16,201 nucleotides of DNA from Bacteroidales bacterium (GCA_003508755.1 DNTK01000072.1:1-16201), one strand, 5' to 3'; shown: positions 7,590 to 14,976, numbered from the stretch's first letter. The notes: generated from the sequence alone by a model not told the origin. Translations and numbers: made by a program.

Positions 7590-7623
7590 TTTGATTCTAA
7601 ACGTTTGTTTCCTGTTACTTTTG
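7590..7623 (+). promoter_or_regulatory. Bacteroidota-type promoter of the DUF4494 gene
   Basis: TTTG (7590-7593) and TACTTTTG (7616-7623) match the -33 and TAnnTTTG -7 consensus of Bacteroidota. The 22-nt gap is slightly long. The leader to the ATG at 7652 would be about 20 nt and A-rich, without a Shine-Dalgarno. Confidence 0.5.
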
Positions 7624-7651
7624 CCAGCCAAACTTTTAATTTTCAAAAAAT

Positions 7652-8158
7652 ATGAGTGCCTGGTTTGAGTGCAAAGTGAAGTATCAGAAAATGGATCAAA
7701 ATGGTAAGGAAAAGGTAGTTACGGAACCCTACCTGATTGATGCCGTTTCGTTTACCGAAGCAGAGAGCAGAATACACAAGGAGTTGGAGCCCTACATTTC
7801 GGGAGAGTTCAATGTGACCAATATAAAGATTGCCAATTTTTCGGAATTAATTCCGGATGAAGCCGGCGACCGCTGGTTTAAGTGCAAGGTTACCTTTATA
7901 ACACTTGATGAAGAAAAGGGTGTTGAACGTAAATCGAATACCTACATGTTGGTACAGGCAAATAATGTAAAAGAGGCGTACGACAACCTCGAAAGTGCTA
8001 TGACAGGCGGTGTAAGTGATTTCAGTATTCCAAACATCGCCGAATCGCCTATAATGGATGTTTTTCCATACGCTGCCGATTCAGCTTTTGAGGCAGAAGC
8101 ATCAACCAATGATAACACAGAGGAGATGGAAACAGTAGCTGCGGCTACAGATGCATAG
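7652..8158 (+). CDS. DUF4494 domain protein
   Basis: This encodes 168 residues. Opening with WFECKVKYQKMDQNGKEK and continuing with YLIDAVSFTEAESRIHKELEPY, it is recognisable as the Bacteroidota-specific DUF4494 family, whose function is unknown. The protein looks duplicated: WFKCKVTFITLDEEKGVERKS, followed by YMLVQANNVKEAYDNLESAM in the second half, mirrors the first half (WFECKV.. / ..AVSFTEAESRI). This suggests two related modules packed together. The last 25 residues are acidic and Ala/Thr/Glu-rich, probably disordered. There is no signal peptide, so it is cytoplasmic. A good TAnnTTTG promoter precedes it, and a secreted protein gene follows 43 nt downstream on the same strand. Confidence 0.87.
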   Translation: MSAWFECKVKYQKMDQNGKEKVVTEPYLIDAVSFTEAESRIHKELEPYISGEFNVTNIKIANFSELIPDEAGDRWFKCKVTFITLDEEKGVERKSNTYMLVQANNVKEAYDNLESAMTGGVSDFSIPNIAESPIMDVFPYAADSAFEAEASTNDNTEEMETVAAATDA

Positions 8159-8201
8159 TGTAAATATTTCGGCTTTAAGAAGAAAGCAGTATCTTTAAAT
8201 T

Positions 8202-8921
8202 ATGAAAAAGTTACTGCTTTTTTTATGCATAATACTATTAGGATTTACAGGCCTGCAGGCTCAAAACGAAGACGATGGTTATCTTCCTGAGACTCCGATG
8301 TACTTAACAGCGAACCTTCTTATAGGAAATCCGGTACAGGAATTCTGGGCAACCTATTCGAAGCAACGCCTGTGGGGTTTTAATATCGATTTTGTATTTG
8401 CTCCTGTCGAAGATGCAGCATGGTGGCAACCCGGAATACAATTTGAGATGTATCCATTTGGCTCGCAGAAAAATAACTGGAGCGGACTCGAAGTCGAAAC
8501 CAGTGGAGCTTTTACCAAGTTTAATATCGTTAGCAGATTTAGGGCACTGCCCACGCACAGAATTAGCCCGTACATTGAATTAGGGTACGGATTGCACCTA
8601 AGCTCAACCACCACAAAGTACGAAATTGTTGACGAGGCCACTTTCTGGGAAGAAGTATTTTTTGATGAACAGGACGAAGTTGAAACTGTAACCGCAAAAG
8701 AGTTCTATGACGGCACCCAAAATTTCTCGGTGGGTGCAGGAATTGTTTTTAACCGGTTAATTACCTTCCAGGTGAAGTACAATGTTACACCCAAGTTTCG
8801 TTATGTCGACCGGGATGATGTAAACATTACCCAAACCAGTATTGATTATAAAACTACCGAATCGAAAATGCAGATGCTTGTTGTTAGCATTGGTTTTAGT
8901 TTAGAGAAGATGTTCTTTTAG
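8202..8921 (+). CDS. Predicted outer-membrane beta-barrel protein
   Basis: This 239-residue protein has a signal peptide (MKKLLLFLCIILLGFTGLQAQ, cleavage after about residue 21). The mature part alternates polar and hydrophobic residues in strands of 8-12 residues (for example LWGFNIDFVFAP, GIQFEMYPFG, YIELGYGLHLSS, FSVGAGIVFN, MQMLVVSIGFSLEKMFF). The final strand ends in an aromatic residue, as is usual for barrels inserted by the BAM machinery. No specific family is recognisable. It follows the DUF4494 gene by 43 nt, and a TATCTTTA box at 8190-8197 may give it its own start very close to the ATG. It meets the next gene tail to tail with one base between stop codons. Confidence 0.72.
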   Translation: MKKLLLFLCIILLGFTGLQAQNEDDGYLPETPMYLTANLLIGNPVQEFWATYSKQRLWGFNIDFVFAPVEDAAWWQPGIQFEMYPFGSQKNNWSGLEVETSGAFTKFNIVSRFRALPTHRISPYIELGYGLHLSSTTTKYEIVDEATFWEEVFFDEQDEVETVTAKEFYDGTQNFSVGAGIVFNRLITFQVKYNVTPKFRYVDRDDVNITQTSIDYKTTESKMQMLVVSIGFSLEKMFF

Positions 8922-8922
8922 G

Positions 8923-9729
8923 TTAAAAATAAGCTCCAAACCTGCTCTGTACGCTGCTATAATTTAGTAGTCCGGTATAACTGACCATTATTAGGCCATC
9001 ACTTTGGTGTACACCATACCCTACTTTTAATACATAATTAAGGTTATCGGAATATACAATTCCCATGTTAAAAACATTTTGCAGGTAGGGCATGCGATTC
9101 GTGGCAAAAGAATAAATACCCAGTTTTTTGTTTCGGTCCTTCATTACGAGTCCTGCAGAGTAATTTATTAAGCTGCTGCCATTGGCCGATACACGGGGAC
9201 CACCGGCGATACTTATTTTTAATACCCGAAAGGTTAGTTTATCGATTATTACATTTGCCTGGTAATGCGAGTTATTATTATAGAACTGGTATTCGGCCAT
9301 CAGCGATAACCCAGGTGTTTGACTACTTTCGCTAAGTAGGTTAACTTTTACACCTGCCCCACCTTGGGGGTGTAAATAATTAATCTCTTCGGGGTAATTT
9401 AATTGTATATTTTTACCGGGAAAGGTGACCATTCCCCGTACTTCGATATTGGAACCCAATCCGATTCGTAGCAGGTTAGCATTATAGCCATAATAGCGTT
9501 CATCATTATTATTCCGGAACAAAGCACCTCCGGCAATAACTGTTTCGAACTGAAAAAACCGCTTAGGAATAATATCGGCCTGGAGGTTCATGCCCACATA
9601 ATCGGTCGACAAATGCGAAAAAGCCGAAGGGAAGCGTTTAGGTTTTAGTTTACACTCTTTCTTTTGCGCAAACGAATTCAGCACAAAGCAGGGTAAAAAA
9701 ACAACAAGAATGAAAACACTACGGCTCAT
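8923..9729 (-). CDS. Secreted, probably outer-membrane beta-barrel protein of unknown function
   Basis: This 268-residue protein has a signal peptide (about residues 1-22, ending NSFAQ). The rest is built of many short amphipathic strands rich in Tyr, Asn and Gly (FFQFETVIAGGALF, LLRIGLGSNIEV, LSLMAEYQFYNNN, FRVLKISIAGGPRV, INYSAGLVMKD, YVLKVGYGVHQ, GLIMVSYTGLL). It ends in a strand closing with Phe (RFGAYF), the pattern of an outer-membrane barrel. I cannot name the family. It is transcribed toward the preceding barrel gene, with adjoining stop codons. A TATCTTTG box at 9737-9744 lies on the plus strand and so is not its promoter. Confidence 0.65.
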   Translation of the reverse strand: MSRSVFILVVFLPCFVLNSFAQKKECKLKPKRFPSAFSHLSTDYVGMNLQADIIPKRFFQFETVIAGGALFRNNNDERYYGYNANLLRIGLGSNIEVRGMVTFPGKNIQLNYPEEINYLHPQGGAGVKVNLLSESSQTPGLSLMAEYQFYNNNSHYQANVIIDKLTFRVLKISIAGGPRVSANGSSLINYSAGLVMKDRNKKLGIYSFATNRMPYLQNVFNMGIVYSDNLNYVLKVGYGVHQSDGLIMVSYTGLLNYSSVQSRFGAYF

Positions 9730-9872
9730 AAAAAATTATCTTTGTAAAATTGGGAAAAGCCTAAAAATATAAGGCTCCGAAATTACATGTTTAAATCTAT
9801 TAGAACAACGAATCGCATTTTCTTTTTTACAAAGCATAAAAATAACTCCATAAAACCTATTGTTAAAGACGA

Positions 9873-10415
9873 ATGGACCAAAACATACATTTTGCTTGCA
9901 TTGCAGATATACCTGCAATACTTGAGATATACAACTATTATGTTTGCGACACTGCAATTAGCTTTGAAACAGAGGTTCCTGATTTAACTGCTTTTACTGA
10001 ACGTTTTAATAATATAGCGGCGTGCTATCCTTTCCTGGTTTACAAGGAAAACGGTGAAATTCTGGGCTATGCATACGGTGGAAAACACAGGCAACGCCAG
10101 GCATATAAGTGGTCGGTGGATGTAACTATCTACCTCGATAAAGATGCCCGTGGCAGAGGAATAGGTAAATTACTTTATTCGAATTTGTTTGATTTGTTGA
10201 AAAAACAAGGATTCTACACAGCATATGCAGGCATTACTTTACCCAATGAGCAAAGTGTTGGCATACACGAGCACTTTGGATTTAAGAAGGTGGCACACTA
10301 CAATAAAGTGGGCTATAAGCGGGATCAATGGTGGGATGTTGGCTGGTGGGAACTGGAATTGAATACTAAACGCAATGAAGTTCCTGAAGATCCCCTGGTC
10401 GTAAACGAGCTTTAA
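9873..10415 (+). CDS. GNAT N-acetyltransferase, phosphinothricin acetyltransferase-like
   Basis: This 180-residue protein resembles the Pat/Bar/YncA branch of the GNAT superfamily. It opens with the IADIPAILEIYNYYV helix, followed by TAISFETEVP. The strand YKENGEILGYAYGGKHRQRQAYKWSVDVTIYLD leads into the acetyl-CoA motif ARGRGIGKLLYSNL (about 92-105). GITLPNEQSVGIHEHFGFKKVAHYNKVGYKRDQWWDVGWWELEL is the characteristic C-terminal half. Relatives acetylate small amino-acid-like amines such as phosphinothricin or methionine sulfoximine. The last about 20 residues extend past the conserved domain. It is not clear whether it belongs to the core genome or to the cassette-like region that starts about 130 bp downstream. 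Confidence 0.88.
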   Translation: MDQNIHFACIADIPAILEIYNYYVCDTAISFETEVPDLTAFTERFNNIAACYPFLVYKENGEILGYAYGGKHRQRQAYKWSVDVTIYLDKDARGRGIGKLLYSNLFDLLKKQGFYTAYAGITLPNEQSVGIHEHFGFKKVAHYNKVGYKRDQWWDVGWWELELNTKRNEVPEDPLVVNEL

Positions 10416-10544
10416 GAGCCTGGCTGGATGCCCGTTGTGTAAGGATAAACCACTTTGTTTAATTAGTAATTGCTAAAGTAATTGGTCTGCATAATTCATT
10501 GAATTCATACCCATATTCCTAAAGGCCGGATAGCAAGGATTTTT

Positions 10545-10666
10545 AAATTTAGAATGGCTCTAAATTATTGATTCACTTTTACAGGAACCAGTTTTTTGTA
10601 TATTGTCAACGTTTTCGCACAACCCATAGCCTGCAATGGCTTGGTTAAAGGAAAAATTGTTTGTTA
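10545..10666 (+). repeat. Direct repeat, left copy (DR-L), bounding the 4-kb two-gene segment
   Basis: The first 67 bp (10545-10611) are identical to 14584-14650. After a diverged stretch of about 28 bp, a further 17-bp block (CTTGGTTAAAGGAAAAA, 10640-10656) and TGTTTGTTA match again. Inside are a perfect dyad with 8-bp arms (AATTTAGA 10546-10553, TCTAAATT 10559-10566) and a hairpin-prone part at 10621-10646 with nested AACC/GGTT and AGCC/GGCT arms. Its right end abuts the secreted-protein gene that starts at 10687. It is a candidate recombination site by position and structure. Confidence 0.85.
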
Positions 10667-10686
10667 GAAATTTTAATTCCCCACAC

Positions 10687-12627
10687 ATGAAAAATACTTT
10701 CATTACACTCCTTTTTTTAGGGCTTATTATAATTACTAATGATTATGCAAACGCCCAATACAATTCCGATTTTGAGGAAAATACATTTAACCAGTATTTT
10801 AATAACAATGGCAATGTTTATGACTTATTGAATGCATTAAACTATAATGAGGCACTTTATGCCCAAGGGAAGAGACAAATCGATGCGCATATTGCTTTTC
10901 TCAAGGCAAAAAATATAGAGCAGAAATCAATCAAAAAAAGAATACAGACTATTTACAAGACAACTCACAATAAATTTTTCAAGAAATACGAAGCAAAAGC
11001 CTTCTTTAACCATATTTTTGAAAACGGACAATATAATTGTGTTACAGCATCTGCCTTGTATGCTTTACTATTTGATGAATTTGGAATTAATTATTCTATT
11101 CGCGAAACACCGGTACACATCTATCTAATTGCCGACACAACCGGCTTGCAAACGTTAATTGAAAGTACCCTTCCCGGCACCGGGATAATAAATTTTAGTG
11201 AGAAATTTAAAAAGGATTACGTTGCCTATTTAAATAAAAATAAACTTATCTCTGATGAAGAATTTGAAAACTCCACAACAGAACAGTTGTTCAGAGAAAA
11301 TTACTCCCAGGATAAATCAATTAATCTTTGGGAGTTAACTGCCATACAGTATTACAATAAGGGTATTTTATTAATGGAAGAGGAAAAATATACTGGTGCG
11401 GCCTTATATCTAAACAAAGCAAAATCTATTTATCCTTCGAACAATATCAGCTATAATCATTATGCTGCTTTGCAGAATGGATTAATGGAGAATCTCAAGA
11501 AGAAATCGTATGATGCCGATCTGTTTTCACAGGTGGTTCTTTCCAGTCTTGAAGATTCTAGTTTAACACAACTGATGTATGACTATTTTGATAATATTTC
11601 ACACGAACTATGTGTTAACAATCCGGATATTAAAAGGTATGACCAGTTTTTTAATGAAATTCAGTTAAGTTGTTCGACAACACCCCTCCCCAATAATTTA
11701 CTTCACAAATATCATTATTACAGGGCCTACAATTTTATGATGATGGGCAGTTATCCGCCAGCTTTGGCCGAAGTGAAGAAGTCGTATCATTTTAATCGTG
11801 ATAACTTATTTGTAAAGGAACTTGCCCAACAAATTGCTGTTAAGCATTTATTTATCGAAAGAAGCTACAGGAAACAAATCGACAGTCTTGAGTATTACTT
11901 CAATGAGCTGCCCTTTTTAAGTGAGAACCAATTATTTCAACAGCAATATGTCTATTATTATGTAAAGGTTATATCGGATTGTTTTATGTACGATGAGCCT
12001 TTAAGGGGCATAGAATATTATAACCGTTTTATAACTGCCCTGGACCGTTTCAATATAAATAACTACAGCGACGAGCACATTAGTGTTGGTTTTGGAATAA
12101 CTGCTTTTTATTATGCAGAAAATGCCAACTTCTCTAAAGCTCTGCGTGTTGTTAATAAAGGTTTGGAATTATCGCCGGAATCGCTACGATTAAAACAGGC
12201 AAAATCCGATATTGAAGATGCCAAACGTATTTACACAACAGGCTATAAAAACTATACACCTTATACATTTACCAATATTGAAACACCGGAAACTTTGAAA
12301 GAAAAAGTGCATAAGCACTTCCCTGGAAAATGGAGGGCCGTATCAATAATTATGGAAGACATGGAGCAGGACTTAAATAAAAATGAAACCTTTGAATTTA
12401 TTGCTGACAAGGATAAAAATTGCACCTATATACACAATGGTAAAACAGAAAAAGGTAAATGGGCCTATCGCCCCAAGAGCAAATGTATCTACTTTGTACC
12501 CCATAAAGAAAAAGATGATTACAAAGTTTTTAAGGTAAAAGAAGCGAGTGCGAATAAGATCGTACTTCTGCCTTTTAAAGATCAGAAAACTCCTTCACCT
12601 TACAAATACATACTGAAACCCATATAA
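10687..12627 (+). CDS. Secreted transglutaminase-like/TPR protein with C-terminal lipocalin-like domain
   Basis: This encodes 646 residues. I start at ATG 10687 because it gives a proper signal peptide (MKNTFITLLFLGLIIITNDYANAQ); the frame opens at 10636, but those 17 codons lie in the direct repeat. The N-terminal third holds NCVTASALYALLFDEFGINY (Cys118), then PVHIYLIAD (His144, Asp150), the spacing of a transglutaminase-like Cys-His-Asp triad. The middle (about 220-510) is helical and Tyr-rich with TPR-like pairs such as YNKGILLMEEEKYTGAALYLNKA and FSKALRVVNKGLELSP. The last about 100 residues (FPGKWRAVSI, then CTYIHNGKTEKGKWAY) resemble a small lipocalin-like beta domain. Exported proteins of this build may be proteases or cross-linkers, but the function is unknown. 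It is AT-rich relative to dinB and followed after 56 nt by the CPBP gene, probably as an operon. Confidence 0.7.
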   Translation: MKNTFITLLFLGLIIITNDYANAQYNSDFEENTFNQYFNNNGNVYDLLNALNYNEALYAQGKRQIDAHIAFLKAKNIEQKSIKKRIQTIYKTTHNKFFKKYEAKAFFNHIFENGQYNCVTASALYALLFDEFGINYSIRETPVHIYLIADTTGLQTLIESTLPGTGIINFSEKFKKDYVAYLNKNKLISDEEFENSTTEQLFRENYSQDKSINLWELTAIQYYNKGILLMEEEKYTGAALYLNKAKSIYPSNNISYNHYAALQNGLMENLKKKSYDADLFSQVVLSSLEDSSLTQLMYDYFDNISHELCVNNPDIKRYDQFFNEIQLSCSTTPLPNNLLHKYHYYRAYNFMMMGSYPPALAEVKKSYHFNRDNLFVKELAQQIAVKHLFIERSYRKQIDSLEYYFNELPFLSENQLFQQQYVYYYVKVISDCFMYDEPLRGIEYYNRFITALDRFNINNYSDEHISVGFGITAFYYAENANFSKALRVVNKGLELSPESLRLKQAKSDIEDAKRIYTTGYKNYTPYTFTNIETPETLKEKVHKHFPGKWRAVSIIMEDMEQDLNKNETFEFIADKDKNCTYIHNGKTEKGKWAYRPKSKCIYFVPHKEKDDYKVFKVKEASANKIVLLPFKDQKTPSPYKYILKPI

Positions 12628-12683
12628 ATAACAGAGAAAGTAGTTAAGCCAGGCTTTGATGCTACTCCGGCTATGTTTTTTTA

Positions 12684-14531
12684 ATGCATATAATGATACG
12701 TAAGTTTTTTTTCGGTTTTTTAATTGTTTTTGCTGCATGGTTTATGCCCGTTAATGCTGCCATCTCTAAATCATTTGATCATAAAGATTTTCTTTTTGAA
12801 ATGGAAAACAGCAGTGAGCATATGTATGCCCAGTGCATAAAAAAGTACAACGACTATTTATACCAACACCCTAATGACATAGCTGTATATATAGAGAAGT
12901 GTAAGTTTATTCAGTTGGCCCAATACGATGAATATAGCGATAGTAATCCTAATCAGGATGCTTTTGACAGTTGCACTGCTTTTTTAGCAGCAACCTATCC
13001 AAATGAGCCTGCAGTACTTATTTTTCAGACCTCATATCTTTGGGGGGAGGAATTAGAGAATGTCATTCACAGAGCAGAGAAATCAATCAGTATAAATCCT
13101 TTAAAATGGAGTAAAGAAAACCTGGCCGAAATCTACATCGCTATTTCCGATTATTACTATTGGGAAACAGACTACCAGGAAGCCTACAATTACTATATAA
13201 GCGCAATTAATCAGGAAGTCAAGCATAAGTTAGCCTTACAATATGCCAAAATATTAGTTGAACTAGATCGAGACCAAGAGGCACTTGAGGTTTTAATAGC
13301 CGTTGCAGATTCGACAAAAAAACCATGGGAACTGACTGAAACAGCTGGCTTACTTCTGCAACTGAGGGCGTATTCAGCAGCCTTAGAGGCATACCGTTTA
13401 ATAGATAGTATTGACTCTACATTTAATAACAATCTTGAGTTGGCAAACAGCCTTGAAGGAATTGGTGAATTTGATGCAGCAAGGTCTTACCTGATCGCTG
13501 ATACAAACAAAACCTGGGGCAAGAATGCCGCCTTACTTAATTTATTAAAACACGACATAAAATACCAGAGCGGAGAGCGATGCATAACGACTTATAATGA
13601 ATACAGAAATTTAGGTTTCAAGATGGATCCTATCGGATTATACCGTTTAAAAATATTTTTTCTGCATCCATTCCTGCCAATTACATTAAGAGATATTCTG
13701 AGTATTTTATCACTGTTTTTAATTGTTGGATTGTTAGCGCTTATTCCCTCGATATGGATTCTTCCTGTTTACTTTATCGGACACCATTGGAACTTTGTTG
13801 AAAAGAATAAGGCCTTTACAACCGTCTGGGGATTAAAAGCGTTTTGGTTTGTAAGTGCAGGTTATCTTTTAGCCACATTATTTTCCGTTTTTATTGATCC
13901 TGAAACCATCTATGGGCATATTAATTCATCTTATTATATGGCGGAACTAACAGAAATTCAGAATGCTGCGATGGTGCTTGTATTTATTTTCGCATTTGCT
14001 GTTTTTGGTTTCTCAGCCCTCTATAAAAAGAATTTTGTAATACTTTTAAGCAGTCTGTGGCCTTTACGCAAGAGTATTTTAACTGGTATTGGAATTCTGT
14101 TGCTGTACCGGATTGCAATAAGTATTTATGTAAAAATTGGGATGCTTACCTTTAATGTTAGCCTGGATGAAATAGCTTCTTTTACAAACATATTGCTTTC
14201 CTCAGAAGAAGAAATTTTTTCAGTAATTAACAGCTATGGAAAACTAACTGGCCTGCTTATATTCTGTTTGCTTGTTCCGGTTTATGAAGAAATTATTTTC
14301 AGGGGTGTTATTCTGGAATCCTGCCAACGGTATATCAATTTCAATACTGGAAATATTATCCAGGCATTTCTGTTTGCAACCATACACATGAATTTATTCC
14401 TTTTTCCGGTGTTCTTTTTGTTTGGAATAGTAACAGGTATATTGAAAAGAAGATCAGGAGGATTGTTAGCTGGCATTGTTTTTCATGTTTTTAATAATCT
14501 ATTATCGTTATCGGTTTTTATGTTTAAATAG
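12684..14531 (+). CDS. TPR protein fused to a CPBP intramembrane metalloprotease (Abi/CAAX-like)
   Basis: This encodes 615 residues. A signal peptide or signal anchor (about residues 1-27; either ATG 12684 or ATG 12693 could start it) leads a TPR-like helical domain (about 40-320), presumably outside the cytoplasm. Roughly eight membrane helices follow. The C-terminal CPBP domain carries all three motifs: EEIIFR (Glu535, Glu536, Arg540), FATIH (His568) and HVFNN (His601, Asn605). CPBP proteases include the eukaryotic CAAX prenyl protease Rce1 and bacterial proteins tied to bacteriocin self-immunity and phage-abortive functions. The TPR half probably recruits a partner, and the preceding TPR/transglutaminase-like secreted protein is an obvious candidate. 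The pair fills the segment between the two direct repeats, so it may be mobile cargo. The family is certain; the role is not. Confidence 0.85.
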   Translation: MHIMIRKFFFGFLIVFAAWFMPVNAAISKSFDHKDFLFEMENSSEHMYAQCIKKYNDYLYQHPNDIAVYIEKCKFIQLAQYDEYSDSNPNQDAFDSCTAFLAATYPNEPAVLIFQTSYLWGEELENVIHRAEKSISINPLKWSKENLAEIYIAISDYYYWETDYQEAYNYYISAINQEVKHKLALQYAKILVELDRDQEALEVLIAVADSTKKPWELTETAGLLLQLRAYSAALEAYRLIDSIDSTFNNNLELANSLEGIGEFDAARSYLIADTNKTWGKNAALLNLLKHDIKYQSGERCITTYNEYRNLGFKMDPIGLYRLKIFFLHPFLPITLRDILSILSLFLIVGLLALIPSIWILPVYFIGHHWNFVEKNKAFTTVWGLKAFWFVSAGYLLATLFSVFIDPETIYGHINSSYYMAELTEIQNAAMVLVFIFAFAVFGFSALYKKNFVILLSSLWPLRKSILTGIGILLLYRIAISIYVKIGMLTFNVSLDEIASFTNILLSSEEEIFSVINSYGKLTGLLIFCLLVPVYEEIIFRGVILESCQRYINFNTGNIIQAFLFATIHMNLFLFPVFFLFGIVTGILKRRSGGLLAGIVFHVFNNLLSLSVFMFK

Positions 14532-14583
14532 GACAATTAGTGACTATTGGCGGGGATTATATTATGGATGAATGAGACTTTAA

Positions 14584-14706
14584 AAATTTAGAATGGCTCT
14601 AAATTATTGATTCACTTTTACAGGAACCAGTTTTTTGTATATTGTCAACGATTTCAAAAAACCCTTAAGCTAAAAAAACTTGGTTAAAGGAAAAAACTGT
14701 TTGTTA
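14584..14706 (+). repeat. Direct repeat, right copy (DR-R), between the CPBP gene and the recombinase
   Basis: It is identical to the left copy over its first 67 bp (14584-14650) and again over 14679-14695. The diverged centre still offers AACC (14660-14663) paired with GGTT (14682-14685) and AAG paired with CTT, so the fold is partly kept although the bases changed. It begins 52 nt after the CPBP stop and 271 nt before the recombinase leader's end. The start-to-start distance to the left copy is 4,039 bp. Confidence 0.85.
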
Positions 14707-14915
14707 AATGAAAGATGCTAGGAAGACTCCAGAAAATGAAATGAAGCACTTGAAATAGTGGGCTAAAAAGATGGCCTATATTGCTGGTTTGTTTTTAGCG
14801 AAAATATCATTTAACACATTAATATATAAGATGTTACACAGCATTTTACAATGTGAGTGACGGGGCGGAGCTATAATTACATCAGAAGTTCTACATCAAT
14901 TTTCCTCCACTTTTC

Positions 14916-14944
14916 TTGACAAGTAAACATATTTCGCTTATATT
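14916..14944 (+). promoter_or_regulatory. Promoter of the tyrosine recombinase gene
   Basis: TTGACA (14916-14921) and TATATT (14939-14944) are spaced by exactly 17 nt, near the classical sigma-70 pattern and also compatible with the Bacteroidota TTG element. The operator follows after 12 nt, exactly as at dinB. Confidence 0.58.
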
Positions 14945-14956
14945 ATAAGTATAATA

Positions 14957-14975
14957 TTGATTATTATATAATCGT
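14957..14975. promoter_or_regulatory. Operator directly upstream of the recombinase start codon
   Basis: TTGATTATTATATAATCGT contains a perfect palindrome with 6-bp arms GATTAT and ATAATC around TAT. It matches the dinB site and the repressor O2 site at 16 of 19 positions each. It ends one base before the ATG and downstream of the predicted transcription start, so a bound protein would block the promoter and the start region. Confidence 0.6.
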
Positions 14976-14976
14976 T

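Larger units (their letters stand above)
14707..14976. other. Recombinase leader region with imperfect dyad (candidate attachment region)
   Basis: This holds no convincing gene; a 16-codon frame at 14708-14758 is too short to call. An imperfect hairpin spans 14833-14861 (GTTACACAG ... TGAGTGAC outer arms, CATT/AATG inner arms, 4-nt loop, one bulged G, one mismatch). The rest is the promoter and operator of the recombinase. By position it could serve as a primary attachment site, which is speculation. Confidence 0.35.

Noticed and set aside
9737..9744. TATCTTTG as promoter of the acetyltransferase
   Set aside because: It is a perfect -7 box on the plus strand, but it has no TTG element at the right distance and lies about 130 nt before the ATG.
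10636..10686. Upstream start of the transglutaminase-like gene
   Set aside because: Those codons belong to the direct repeat, the ATG is not present in the other repeat copy, and the signal peptide begins at 10687.
10545..14706. CRISPR array or insertion sequence explaining the repeats
   Set aside because: There are only two copies 4 kb apart, with no spacers of uniform size, no transposase and no terminal inverted repeats at the segment ends.
14708..14758. A 16-codon reading frame after the right repeat
   Set aside because: It is too short, with no supporting promoter or conservation evidence.
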